From: an uncultured Ruminococcus sp.
GTDB taxonomy: Bacteria; Bacillota; Clostridia; Oscillospirales; Ruminococcaceae
Assembly: GCA_947169885.1 (NCBI GenBank)
Contig: CAMVRM010000003.1
Span: forward strand, 1 to 64,000
Direction of reading: 5' to 3'
Length of the DNA stretch: 64,000 nt
The notes under the pieces are model-generated. The model was not told the DNA's origin, did no database searches, and saw nothing but the letters and a program-made list of their open reading frames with translations. Each line of letters starts with the position of its first letter. Positions within the stretch are counted from its first letter, which is position 1. Both the position numbers and the translations under genes were made by a program. Positions 25,841 to 33,850 of this stretch are shown piece after piece.

Positions 25841-26333
25841 AGGTTATAGTCATGACTGACTGTGTACGCTGTTTTATATCGCCGAATCTGATGTTGAACG
25901 AGGGTATGCTGCCGGTGTTCGTGACAATGACTGCTGCGACTATGGGGACATTTTGTCTGCGGTAATCTTTGATGTCAATGTTCCAAAGTTCGGTATCGAG
26001 TGTTACTTTTTCACCGGGCGACACTTCGCACTCGGCTTTCAGCTTCTGACCCATGCTCACAAGGTCAGCGCCAACGGAAACTATCAGCACAAAGCCGTCA
26101 TCGCTTTTGATAGTGACTTCACGGCTGTTTTCCGAAACGTCCTTGACCACACCATTAACAGGTGAGAATATCCCGTTATCAGTTGGGATAACGCCAAAAC
26201 CCTCGCCGAGTATCATGCTTGAAAAAGCATCGTTTGAAAGCCTGTCGAGCGGTATGACCTCTCCAAGACAACAGGATGCGATAGACTTGATGTTTGGGTT
26301 ATCCTTTTGTTCGGCATAATTTCTGAACCTCAC
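25836..26333 (-). CDS. EIIA-Glc-like domain protein lacking active histidines
   Basis: A 165-residue single-domain protein with the glucose-type PTS EIIA fold. The family pattern is clear from EGFGVIPTDNGIFSPVNGVV and the end VAAVIVTNTGSI. The two histidines of the phosphorelay site are absent: the usual LLIHIG reads LIVSVG, and the usual KHAIGI reads REVTIK. It therefore should not carry phosphate in the normal way and may be a regulatory or binding relic. The GTG at 26333 fits the AAGGAG spacing better than the tracked GTG three codons earlier. Single gene with its own promoter. Confidence 0.8.
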   Translation of the reverse strand: MRFRNYAEQKDNPNIKSIASCCLGEVIPLDRLSNDAFSSMILGEGFGVIPTDNGIFSPVNGVVKDVSENSREVTIKSDDGFVLIVSVGADLVSMGQKLKAECEVSPGEKVTLDTELWNIDIKDYRRQNVPIVAAVIVTNTGSIPSFNIRFGDIKQRTQSVMTITL

Positions 26334-26388
26334 AGCCTTCACACTCCTTTTTTAGTACCATTTAAAATAATAACATTTCACTATATAT

Positions 26389-26417
26389 ATTTTAACAAAT
26401 TATTAGTAAGAATGCAA
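26389..26417 (-). promoter_or_regulatory. Promoter of the EIIA-like gene
   Basis: Minus strand: TTGCAT (26417-26412), 17-bp spacer, TAAAAT (26394-26389). Confidence 0.6.
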
Positions 26418-26573
26418 TAGTTTTTCCTGATTTTTAAATAATTTAATAATACTTTCGTTAATTATGACAAAAATAGTCTCTATTTTGAATAATTATTATC
26501 ATTATTAACAAAGTGTGTATTGCGTTCAGTTTAACAAAAACATGACTTTTTTTAATTGTTTTATCATAACCGC

Positions 26574-26602
26574 TTGAAATGTTCACAATCTTTGTCTATA
26601 AT
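26574..26602 (+). promoter_or_regulatory. Promoter of the ABC-F gene
   Basis: TTGAAA (26574-26579), 17-bp spacer, TATAAT (26597-26602). Confidence 0.75.
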
Positions 26603-26659
26603 TAAATTATTAACAATTTTCAATAATATAATCCTGCAAAAAGCGGAGGAAAAAAAATA

Positions 26660-28594
26660 ATGCTTATCAATATAGAGCATATTTATAAATATTTTAACGG
26701 CGAAGCACTGTTAAAGGACATCTGCTTTACCCTCAACGAAAATGAGATAGTCGGTATTGTCGGCAAAAACGGCTGCGGAAAATCGACTCTGCTTAAAATG
26801 ATACTCGGCGAGGAGGAGTATGACAAGTCACCTGACGGGAACGGTTCTATGACCGTCAAGGACTGCGTTATCGGATTTCTTGAACAGAACAGCGGACTTG
26901 ATTCAGCCGCAACAGTCATTGAGGAAATGAACGATGCGTTCTCCGAACTGAAAAAAGTCAAGGAGCGCATGGACGAGCTGACGCTGCACATGACCGAATA
27001 CGTCGGCGACCAGCTTGAAATGGCTGCCGATGAGTACAGCCGCCTTTCCTCATATTTTGAACTGCATGACGGATACAACACCGATTTCAAGATAAAGCAG
27101 ATACTCAACGGCATGGGCTTTTCAGAACTTGCGTATGACAGGGAGATAGCTTCACTTTCCGGCGGCGAAAAAACAAGGCTCGCACTTGCAAAACTGCTTC
27201 TCGAACAGCCCGAACTGCTTATCCTTGACGAGCCGACCAACCACCTTGACTTCAAAACGCTCATATGGCTTGAAAGCTACCTGAAAACCTATCGTGGGTC
27301 AATAATCATCGTGTCGCACGACCGTTATTTTCTTGACAAACTCTGTTCAAGGATATGCGAGATCGAGAACGGCAGGCTTATGTCTTTCAAGGGAAATTAC
27401 ACTGATTACACCCAACTGAAAGAACAGCTCACCGCCCGTCAGCTGAAAGAATACAACGCCGCACAGCAGCAGGTAGCACAGCTTGAAGATTACATCGCAC
27501 GAAACAAGGTCAGGGCATCGACCGCAAAAATGGCAAAGTCCCGTGAAAAGCAGCTGGAACGCATCGAAATGCCCGATAAGCCGCTCATACTCGACAAGCC
27601 GCCGAAGATACGGCTGGGCTACACTATCGAGCCGACAAAGGACGTTGTTCAGGTGGTGAAATGTCCGCTGGTCGTGGGCGAGGGCGAAAGTGAGAAAACG
27701 CTCATCGAGAGCCTTGACCTGAATGTAAGACGTGGCGAACACGTTGCACTTATCGGCAGCAACGGCATCGGCAAGACTTCCGTTCTGAAGCTGATACAGG
27801 GGCTGATCCCGAAACGTTCAGGAAATATCCTCTGGGGCAACAACGTCAAGGTAAGCTACTTCGATCAGGAACACGCTTCGCTCAATCCGCACGACACCGC
27901 TATCGAGGCTGTTTCAAGGCGTTTTCCGCAGATGACCGATGCCGAGATAAGAAAGGCGCTCGCATCGGTGCTGTTTCACGGCGAGGACGTTTTCAAGCCT
28001 GTTTCGGTGCTGAGCGGCGGCGAGCGTGCAAAGCTGTGCTTCTGCATCATGGCGCTGAACAAGGGCAATTTCCTTATCCTTGACGAGCCGACCAACCATA
28101 TCGACCTTTCGACCAAGGAAGTTCTTGAAGAAGCGCTAAAAGACTTCGAGGGCACGATGCTGCTCGTTTCTCATGACCGCTATCTGCTGAGCAAGACCGC
28201 CACACGTATCGTCGAACTTACAGAGGGCAGCGTCCGCAGCTTTGACGGCGGTTTCGAGGGCTACATAAAGACTATCGAAGCAGAGGAAAAAGCCGAACAG
28301 GAAAAACTTGCCGAGGACAAGCGTCTTAAAGCCGAGGAAGAATACAAGCAGTCTAAACAGCGTTCCTACCGCTCGAAACAGCAGCGTGCCGATGATGCCA
28401 AGCGCCGTCAGCGCATCAAGGAGCTTGAAACGGAGATCGCCGAACTTGAGGAACTTATCGAAACGCTTGAAGCTGAGATCGCAACTCCCGAGGTGTCGGG
28501 CGATTATGCGCTCATGACTGAAAAATGCGCACTTCTTGAACAATCCCGACAGGATATTGACTCGAAAATGGAAGAATGGGCATCGCTTGAATAA
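26660..28594 (+). CDS. ABC-F family ATP-binding protein
   Basis: A 644-residue soluble ABC-F protein with two nucleotide-binding domains and no membrane segments. Domain 1 has Walker A GKNGCGKST (35-43), signature LSGGEKTRLALAKLL and LLILDEPTNHLD. The interdomain linker is charged. Domain 2 has GSNGIGKTS, LSGGERAKLC and FLILDEPTNHID. A C-terminal coiled coil (about 560-644) is rich in Glu, Lys and Arg, as in YdiF/Uup. ABC-F proteins act at the ribosomal E site in translation control or antibiotic protection; this layout looks housekeeping. GGAGG precedes the ATG. Confidence 0.95.
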   Translation: MLINIEHIYKYFNGEALLKDICFTLNENEIVGIVGKNGCGKSTLLKMILGEEEYDKSPDGNGSMTVKDCVIGFLEQNSGLDSAATVIEEMNDAFSELKKVKERMDELTLHMTEYVGDQLEMAADEYSRLSSYFELHDGYNTDFKIKQILNGMGFSELAYDREIASLSGGEKTRLALAKLLLEQPELLILDEPTNHLDFKTLIWLESYLKTYRGSIIIVSHDRYFLDKLCSRICEIENGRLMSFKGNYTDYTQLKEQLTARQLKEYNAAQQQVAQLEDYIARNKVRASTAKMAKSREKQLERIEMPDKPLILDKPPKIRLGYTIEPTKDVVQVVKCPLVVGEGESEKTLIESLDLNVRRGEHVALIGSNGIGKTSVLKLIQGLIPKRSGNILWGNNVKVSYFDQEHASLNPHDTAIEAVSRRFPQMTDAEIRKALASVLFHGEDVFKPVSVLSGGERAKLCFCIMALNKGNFLILDEPTNHIDLSTKEVLEEALKDFEGTMLLVSHDRYLLSKTATRIVELTEGSVRSFDGGFEGYIKTIEAEEKAEQEKLAEDKRLKAEEEYKQSKQRSYRSKQQRADDAKRRQRIKELETEIAELEELIETLEAEIATPEVSGDYALMTEKCALLEQSRQDIDSKMEEWASLE

Positions 28595-28599
28595 CATAA

Positions 28600-28640
28600 C
28601 CCCCTTTACCGCATTATAATGTAGTAAGGGGGGATCTTTT
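28600..28640 (+). terminator. Hairpin overlapping the MecA-like ribosome site
   Basis: CCCCCTT (28600-28606) pairs with AAGGGGG (28626-28632), followed by ATCTTTTT. It can be the terminator of the ABC-F gene, but it also contains the Shine-Dalgarno sequence of the next gene, whose ATG is at 28642. It may therefore limit both read-through and translation. Confidence 0.65.
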
Positions 28641-28641
28641 T

Positions 28642-29112
28642 ATGGATATAACCATGATCGGCAGAGACTGCGCAAAGGTGACGCTCACAGCCCACGAATG
28701 CCGTGAACTTGATATTTGCTACGAAAGCTTTTCGCCCGAGAGCATCACTGCACGGCTGTTTTTGGCGGCGGTCATCGCACGGCTTGAAACGCTTGGCGCA
28801 AAGATAGCTGCTGCCGACAAGCTGACTGCCGAGGTCTTCGACAACGGTTCTGAGGGGCTTGTGATGTATCTTTCGGGCAAAGGCATGAAAATTCCCGAGC
28901 AAAGAAAAACACAGCCGCCTGTCATCTGCAAAAACGCTGAGGAGGTCATACGAACTTCCGTCAAATTGAGCGGTGAATGGTCGTTATACCGCACAAAAAA
29001 CGGCTTTGCATTTGTGAATAATGACGATGACAGCATAATCTCCGCAAAAATAAAAGAGCATGGGAGACTTATCTCCGATGCTCCGCTTAAAAAGCTCAAA
29101 GAATTATTTTAG
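28642..29112 (+). CDS. MecA-like adaptor protein, putative
   Basis: A 156-residue protein whose N-terminal half resembles MecA-type adaptors, which deliver substrates to the ClpC-ClpP protease. It has MDITMIGRDCAKVTLTAHEC followed by a helix-rich AARLFLAAVIARLE-like segment and then a strand with SEGLVMYLSGKG. The C-terminal part is a short beta/alpha region (WSLYRTKNGFAFV). It is shorter than Bacillus MecA (about 218 residues). The assignment rests on overall pattern, not on a decisive motif. AAGGGGGG is the ribosome site. The end overlaps rpe by 9 bp, tail to tail. Confidence 0.55.
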   Translation: MDITMIGRDCAKVTLTAHECRELDICYESFSPESITARLFLAAVIARLETLGAKIAAADKLTAEVFDNGSEGLVMYLSGKGMKIPEQRKTQPPVICKNAEEVIRTSVKLSGEWSLYRTKNGFAFVNNDDDSIISAKIKEHGRLISDAPLKKLKELF

Positions 29113-29748
29113 CGAATCGACTGCCGCTTTCAGGTCGTGCGCTTTGAAAAGATACGAACCCGAAACAAGAGTGTCAGCACCGTATTTGCGGACGAGCGGC
29201 GCAGTCTCGGCGTTTATGCCGCCGTCAACCTCTATGCGCACTTCCCTGCCGCTTTCTTCGGCAAGCTGTTTAGCCTGAGCGATCTTCGGCAGCATATCCT
29301 CATTGAAAGACTGACCGCCGAATCCGGGTTCTACCGTCATGACGAGTATCATGTCAAGCTTGCCGATAAACGGTGCAAGAACAGCCGCTTCGGTCGCAGG
29401 TCTGAGTGCAAGCCCTGTCTTGCAGCCGAGTTCGTGGATACGGTCGAGAACTGCGTCAACGTCCTCGCAAGCTTCGTAATGAACGGTGATATAGTCAGCG
29501 CCTGCCGCCGCATAATCGGCGACATAGCGTATAGGATCGTTTATCATCAAATGGACATCGACAGGCATTTTAACTGCGCTGCGAATGCTTTTAAGCACAG
29601 GCTGACCAAAGCTGATGTTGTTGACGAAAAGCCCGTCCATAACATCAAAGTGCAGCCAGTCAGAGCCTGCTTGTTCGATTTTCTGTATTTCGTCACCAAG
29701 GCAGGTGAAATCCGCCGAAAGCAAAGATGCCGCCACGATAGTGTCCAT
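29104..29748 (-). CDS. rpe: Ribulose-phosphate 3-epimerase
   Basis: A 214-residue TIM-barrel epimerase that interconverts ribulose 5-phosphate and xylulose 5-phosphate in the pentose phosphate pathway. The family signatures are present in order: ASLLSADF, HFDVMDGLFV, DVHLMI, the phosphate/metal loop TVEPGFGGQSF, and IEVDGGI near the C-terminus. The start at 29748 gives the normal MDTIVAASLL opening; the tracked ORF adds 18 residues that do not fit the family. It has its own promoter at 29774-29802 although two genes lie upstream in the same direction. Confidence 0.96.
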   Translation of the reverse strand: MDTIVAASLLSADFTCLGDEIQKIEQAGSDWLHFDVMDGLFVNNISFGQPVLKSIRSAVKMPVDVHLMINDPIRYVADYAAAGADYITVHYEACEDVDAVLDRIHELGCKTGLALRPATEAAVLAPFIGKLDMILVMTVEPGFGGQSFNEDMLPKIAQAKQLAEESGREVRIEVDGGINAETAPLVRKYGADTLVSGSYLFKAHDLKAAVDSLK

Positions 29749-29773
29749 ACATACCACTCCTTCTCCAATTTGT

Positions 29774-29802
29774 ATTATACTACACCGAGCGGAACAAGTC
29801 AA
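29774..29802 (-). promoter_or_regulatory. Promoter of rpe
   Basis: Minus strand: TTGACT (29802-29797), 17-bp spacer, TATAAT (29779-29774). Confidence 0.8.
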
Positions 29803-29860
29803 GGAGATACAAGAAAATTTACGCTTTTGATACTATTTTAACTTTTTATTCCAAAGGCGG

Positions 29861-30445
29861 TCAGTTTGTCTGGTCATCAAGGGTGAGGGTGTATGCCGGG
29901 ATAAACTCTTCGAGAAAGACCTCGGCTTCAGGAAGTTCAAGAGCGTGTATCGACTGAAGCGTTGCAGCCTCGGCACTTGCAAAGTCATCGTTACCCATGC
30001 GGCGTTCCTCGATGCACTTTATGTACGCTGACAGTTTGTCAGCACCCTTGACCAGCCGCCACAGTTCGCTTTCACTCTCATCGGGTGTGAACAGCGGCTT
30101 GTAGCATTCACGCAAGTCCTCGGGAAGATAAGCTATCAGTCTGTCGGCGGCTTTCTGCTCTATCTCCTCATATACTGAGCGTATCTCCTTGTTATAGTAC
30201 TTGATAGGTGTCGGCAGGTCGCCCGTGATTATCTCGGAAACATCGTGATACATAGCAAGAAGTGCGCAGCGCTCGGGATCGACATCGCCGCCGAAACGTT
30301 TGTTCCTTATCAGTGCAAGTGCATGAGCGATAAACGCCGTTTCAAGGCTGTGTTCGCTGATGTTCTCGGTTATGGTGCTGCGCATGAGCGCCCAACGGTT
30401 GATATATTTCATTCGTGAGATGAATGCGAAAAATTGTGCTGCCAT
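29861..30445 (-). CDS. HD domain phosphohydrolase, YfbR-like 5'-nucleotidase
   Basis: A 194-residue HD-domain protein similar to E. coli YfbR, which removes phosphate from deoxynucleoside 5'-monophosphates. The catalytic pattern is intact: an Arg in NRWALMR, His in SEHSLETA, the HD pair in MYHDVSEIITGDLPTP, and a late Asp in KGADKLSAYI. Length matches YfbR (199 residues). It probably tunes nucleotide pools. The ATG follows AAAGGGAGAAG. It is the second gene of a short leftward run, 14 bp after the GNAT gene. Confidence 0.9.
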   Translation of the reverse strand: MAAQFFAFISRMKYINRWALMRSTITENISEHSLETAFIAHALALIRNKRFGGDVDPERCALLAMYHDVSEIITGDLPTPIKYYNKEIRSVYEEIEQKAADRLIAYLPEDLRECYKPLFTPDESESELWRLVKGADKLSAYIKCIEERRMGNDDFASAEAATLQSIHALELPEAEVFLEEFIPAYTLTLDDQTN

Positions 30446-30459
30446 AATTCTTCTCCCTT

Positions 30460-30903
30460 TTAAAGTGCTAAATTCATAATTATCTCGTTTTCACCTGTCT
30501 TGAAGCCCTGACGCTTGTACCAACCCTCGGTGCGTTCGCCGTGCTGAGTTATAAGAAAAACATTCACCGCACCCTGACGGACAAGTTCCTTTTTAAAAGC
30601 ATCAAGCAGCCGTTTGCCGCAGCCTTGTCCCTGCTTTTCATTATCAATGCAAAACTCGATCATACGGAAATATTTTCCGTCAAAATAATGCTCCCATTGC
30701 CCGAAGATGATTCCGACAAGACTGCCGCTTTCCCGAAGTTCCATTCCGAAAAAGCTGTTGTCATTCATAAAAGCACCGATGCGCAGGCTTGCAGTCTCGG
30801 CTGTCCAGCTGTCATTCCATGGTTCAGCGTTGAAAACGTTCATGAACAGTTCAGCATATTCGCCGAGTTGTTGTTTATCCATATAAGAAACAATATACTT
30901 CAT
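30460..30903 (-). CDS. GNAT family N-acetyltransferase
   Basis: A 147-residue single-domain GNAT. The acetyl-CoA loop is QGQGCGKRLLDAF (about residues 94-106), preceded by the strand RMIEFCID and followed by AVNVFLITQHGERTEGWYKRQGF, the usual final beta-alpha unit. The substrate is unknown. No strong ribosome site is visible before the chosen ATG; a second ATG at codon 8 is equally possible. The gene lies just downstream of the double hairpin that ends the decarboxylase operon. Confidence 0.87.
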   Translation of the reverse strand: MKYIVSYMDKQQLGEYAELFMNVFNAEPWNDSWTAETASLRIGAFMNDNSFFGMELRESGSLVGIIFGQWEHYFDGKYFRMIEFCIDNEKQGQGCGKRLLDAFKKELVRQGAVNVFLITQHGERTEGWYKRQGFKTGENEIIMNLAL

Positions 30904-30922
30904 ATTATTTTTACCATATATA

Positions 30923-30971
30923 AGAACCTGTCTTCACAAGGCTCTGTACGTGTCTTGTGAAGACAGGTTCT
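30923..30971. repeat. 18-bp perfect inverted repeat (MITE-like hairpin)
   Basis: AGAACCTGTCTTCACAAG (30923-30940) and its exact complement (30954-30971) around a 13-nt loop. No poly-T follows either way. The length and perfection resemble the terminal repeats of a miniature transposable element, but one copy in this window cannot prove mobility. Confidence 0.6.
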
Positions 30972-31010
30972 AAAAATGACGGGATGTTTTGGTATCCCGT
31001 CATAGTTTTT
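30970..31010 (-). terminator. Terminator of the decarboxylase beta subunit gene
   Basis: ATGACGGGAT (30976-30985) pairs with ATCCCGTCAT (30994-31003); TTTTTA follows leftward, close after the stop of the beta subunit. Confidence 0.85.
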
Positions 31011-31011
31011 A

Positions 31012-32271
31012 TTAACCGATCTGTACGATGCTGAGCAGAACACCTGCCGCAACAGCCGAACCGATAACGCCTGCAACGTTCGGACCCATAGCGTGCATAA
31101 GCAGATAGTTGGTAGGATTTTCCTCCTGACCGACTTTCTGTGCAACACGGGCAGCCATAGGAACAGCAGAAACGCCTGCCGAACCGATAAGCGGATTGAT
31201 CTTCTTGCCAGAAGCAAGGTACATTACCTTGCCGAGAAGCACACCGCAGGCAGTTGCCAGCGAGAATGCGATAACACCCAGCAGGATAACTTTTCCGAAA
31301 GCAATGGTGATGATATTGTCAGCCTTTGTGGTCGCACCAACGGAAGTGCCGAGGAATATCGTGATGATGTTCATAAGCTCGTTCTGAGCGGTCTTAGCGA
31401 TACGGTCGCAGCAGCCCGACTCTTTGAGCAGATTGCCGAACATGAGCATACCTACCAGCGGAGCAGCATCAGGGATCATAAGTGCGATAACAACAGTAAC
31501 AAGTATCGGGAAGAGTATTTTCTCGGTCTTGGAGACTTTTCTCAGCTGACCCATGACAACTCCACGTTCCTTTTTGGTGGTGAGAGCCTTCATGATAGGC
31601 GGCTGGATAATAGGCACAAGTGCCATATAAGTATAAGCTGCAAGTGCGATAGTACCAACGCCGATGTCATCAGTCTTGGAAAGCAGCTTGGATGAAACGA
31701 AAATAGCTGTCGGACCGTCTGCGCCGCCGATGATAGCGATAGAAGCACACTCAGCTGCGGTCATGCCGAGCAGAGCTGCGCCGATGAACGTAAAGAAGAT
31801 ACCGCCCTGAGCAGCTGCACCCAGCAGGAAGCTCTTTGGGTTAGCGATCAGCGGACCAAAGTCGGTCATAGCGCCGATGCCTAAGAATATCAGAGGAGGA
31901 TAGATCTGGAGCTTTACGCCTAGGTAAAGCATATCGAGCAAACCTCCGTGCCGCAATATGTATCCGTAGTCGAGATAGTGGTCATTGACAAGTTCGTTGC
32001 CTGTAACGGGGTCGATCTCCGTTCGTGTGGCGTATTCCCACAGTTCGGAGTGGTACATTCCTGCACCAGGTAAGTTGGTCAGCAGCATACCGAAAGAGAT
32101 CGGCAGCAGCAGCAGCGGTTCAAATCCTCTTGCGATAGCGAGATACATAAACACGAAGGAAATAAGTATCATGATTATGTTTTTCCAGCCGCCGTCAACA
32201 AGAAAGCCCGCAAAGCCCGATTTCATGCAGAGATCGTAAAGCGTGTTCAAAAAGCTCTCAATTATAGCCAT
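31012..32271 (-). CDS. Sodium-translocating decarboxylase beta subunit
   Basis: A 419-residue polytopic membrane protein, the OadB/MmdB/GcdB type subunit that couples decarboxylation of carboxybiotin to Na+ export. Family regions include GGLLDMLYLGVKLQIYPPLIFLGIGAMTDFGPL with the Na+-site aspartate in the TDFGPL area, AASIAIIGGADGPTAIF-type sequence and NPLIGSAGVSAVPMAARV near the end. About nine to eleven helices. The ATG at 32271 or the in-frame TTG nine bases earlier could be the start. It follows the gamma subunit; no carboxyltransferase or biotin carrier gene is in the window. Confidence 0.93.
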   Translation of the reverse strand: MAIIESFLNTLYDLCMKSGFAGFLVDGGWKNIIMILISFVFMYLAIARGFEPLLLLPISFGMLLTNLPGAGMYHSELWEYATRTEIDPVTGNELVNDHYLDYGYILRHGGLLDMLYLGVKLQIYPPLIFLGIGAMTDFGPLIANPKSFLLGAAAQGGIFFTFIGAALLGMTAAECASIAIIGGADGPTAIFVSSKLLSKTDDIGVGTIALAAYTYMALVPIIQPPIMKALTTKKERGVVMGQLRKVSKTEKILFPILVTVVIALMIPDAAPLVGMLMFGNLLKESGCCDRIAKTAQNELMNIITIFLGTSVGATTKADNIITIAFGKVILLGVIAFSLATACGVLLGKVMYLASGKKINPLIGSAGVSAVPMAARVAQKVGQEENPTNYLLMHAMGPNVAGVIGSAVAAGVLLSIVQIG

Positions 32272-32303
32272 AACGGTCAAACATTCCTTTCACTTTGATT
32301 TTC

Positions 32304-32753
32304 TCAGAACGGTCTGGTCGCTTCTGCAAGACCTGCCGCTCCCCAGGCGTTCCTGCCCGAAGGTGCGCCGCCCGAAGCCTTGATGCTGCGGACTGCGAGC
32401 TTTTTGCCCGTTTGTGCGCCGTAAGCCGCTATCGCCGCTGATATAACAGCCACGACTTCTTCCTCGATGCCGTCCTCAACAACGGGAGCAGCAGGTGCAG
32501 CCTTGACAGCAGGAGCAGCCTTTGCAGCCTCAGCAGCCTTTTGTGCAGCTTCTGCCTCAGCCTTTGCAGCAGCCTTGGCGTTAACAGCCTCGAAGATCTT
32601 GCCGTAGCACCAAACAAGCCCTATCAGCAAGATAAGTGCCACGAATACTACTGCGATACCCGTTATAACGACCGATGCGACAGTCTCGCCGCCTAAGTTT
32701 CTGTCGGACGTTTTAAGGAAATACGCAGCACTCATGCAGATTTCGGTGTTCAT
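32304..32753 (-). CDS. OadG family decarboxylase gamma subunit
   Basis: A 149-residue small subunit of a sodium-pump decarboxylase. One membrane helix (ASVVITGIAVVFVALILLIGLVW, about 26-48) anchors it. A long Ala/Lys/Pro-rich linker (about 58-92) resembles the flexible arms of biotin carriers, but no biotin-acceptor AMKM/AMKL motif is present. The C-terminal part (VVAVISAAIAAYGAQTGKK) is typical of larger gamma subunits. It is the first gene of a two-gene leftward operon with AAAGGAG before the ATG. The complex would still need an alpha subunit encoded elsewhere. Confidence 0.85.
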   Translation of the reverse strand: MNTEICMSAAYFLKTSDRNLGGETVASVVITGIAVVFVALILLIGLVWCYGKIFEAVNAKAAAKAEAEAAQKAAEAAKAAPAVKAAPAAPVVEDGIEEEVVAVISAAIAAYGAQTGKKLAVRSIKASGGAPSGRNAWGAAGLAEATRPF

Positions 32754-32800
32754 ACATTTACTCCTTTTCCTATGGATTTTTTATCAACCAATTACTTTTT

Positions 32801-32829
32801 ATTATACACCAATCTATCATAAATTGCAA
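32801..32829 (-). promoter_or_regulatory. Promoter of the decarboxylase operon
   Basis: Minus strand: TTGCAA (32829-32824), 17-bp spacer, TATAAT (32806-32801). Confidence 0.75.
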
Positions 32830-32963
32830 GTCTTTCAGGCGATTTTTTGCACGGATTTTATCAAAAACATTTTGAACTTTTAGACATTAAAAAGTGAATA
32901 TTTGTTTAATTGGTAATATACATATTTTGTTGATTTTTACGTCATATTTTATTAGGATAGTTT

Positions 32964-32972
32964 TGCTATAAT
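32964..32972 (+). promoter_or_regulatory. Extended -10 element for the MscS gene
   Basis: TGC-TATAAT (TATAAT at 32967-32972) without a good -35; 28 bp before the start codon. Confidence 0.5.
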
Positions 32973-33000
32973 TACTTATTATATAAATGGAGGAACGAAA

Positions 33001-33801
33001 ATGCTTGAACTGCTTGGCAAAAAAATAGTCGACTATCTGCCGAACATACTGACCTCGCTGCTCATCTTTGCGATAGGATATCTTGCTATAAAAATGGTTC
33101 TAAAAGTCATGCGAAAGGCGTTCTCACGCTCAAAGCTTGACGAAACAGGATGCAGCTTTATAATCTCGGTCACGAAAGCTGTGCTGTATGTCATGTTGTT
33201 CGTAATGGTGTTATCGCAGCTCAAAGTTCCCATGTCCTCAATATTTGCAGCGCTGGGCACAGCAGGACTTGCGATAGTTGTGGCACTCAAAGACAGCCTT
33301 ACAAACGTTGCAGGCGGCATAATAGTCATGTTCTCACGCCCGTTCAGGGTCGGCGACTACATCGAGATCTCGGGCAAAGAGGGCAATGTCAGCCGTATAA
33401 CGCTGATATATACGACCCTGCTCACGCTTGACAACAAGGCGGTCATAATCCCGAATTCAACGGTCGTTTCGGCAACTGTCACCAACTACACGAAGGAAGA
33501 TATGCGCCGTCTGGAACTTAGGTTCGCAGTATCTTACGACAGTGATTTTTCAAAGGCAAAACTGCTCGTTTACGGCGTTTGTCAGCAAAATCCTCTTGCG
33601 CTTGACAAGCCTGCCGAACCGTATGTCCGCATGAGCAGTCACGATGACAGTTCGGTGGAACTTCTTCTTCGTGTATGGGTAAAGACCGAGGATTACTGGG
33701 AACTGCGCTACGGTCTGCTGGAAGAAGTCAAGACGGCTTTCGAGGCAAACGGCATAACTATCCCCTTTCCTCAGCTGGATATACACGAGGACACCCACTG
33801 A
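33001..33801 (+). CDS. MscS family mechanosensitive channel
   Basis: A 266-residue small-conductance mechanosensitive channel, standard MscS length. Three transmembrane helices occupy about residues 12-110; the pore helix TM3 contains ALGTAGLAIVVALKDSLTNVAGGI. The beta domain follows with FRVGDYIEISGKEGNV and VIIPNSTVVSATVTNYT, then the alpha-beta C-terminal domain. It opens under hypoosmotic shock to release solutes. GGAGG is at the right distance from the ATG. Monocistronic; a terminator at 33815-33850 overlaps the end of comF on the other strand. Confidence 0.96.
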   Translation: MLELLGKKIVDYLPNILTSLLIFAIGYLAIKMVLKVMRKAFSRSKLDETGCSFIISVTKAVLYVMLFVMVLSQLKVPMSSIFAALGTAGLAIVVALKDSLTNVAGGIIVMFSRPFRVGDYIEISGKEGNVSRITLIYTTLLTLDNKAVIIPNSTVVSATVTNYTKEDMRRLELRFAVSYDSDFSKAKLLVYGVCQQNPLALDKPAEPYVRMSSHDDSSVELLLRVWVKTEDYWELRYGLLEEVKTAFEANGITIPFPQLDIHEDTH

Positions 33802-33813
33802 ACGAATACATAC

Positions 33814-33850
33814 TGCCCTGCTGCATTTTTTCACGCAGTCAGGGCTTTTT
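33814..33850 (+). terminator. Terminator after the MscS gene
   Basis: GCCCTG (33815-33820) and CAGGGC (33840-33845) with extra TGC/GCA pairing, followed by TTTTT. It runs into the comF stop codon on the opposite strand. Confidence 0.8.

Larger units (their letters stand above)
26343..26659. other. 317-bp AT-rich divergent intergenic region
   Basis: It carries the promoters of the leftward EIIA-like gene and the rightward ABC-F gene and no ORF of note. An AAAATAG-TCT-CTATTTT inverted repeat and an AT-rich 7-1-7 palindrome lie between them. Confidence 0.6.

Noticed and set aside
26487-26501. Fur/PerR-like 7-1-7 palindrome (GAATAAT-T-ATTATCA) between the EIIA-like and ABC-F genes
   Set aside because: The region is so AT-rich that such a match is expected by chance, and neither gene suggests metal control.
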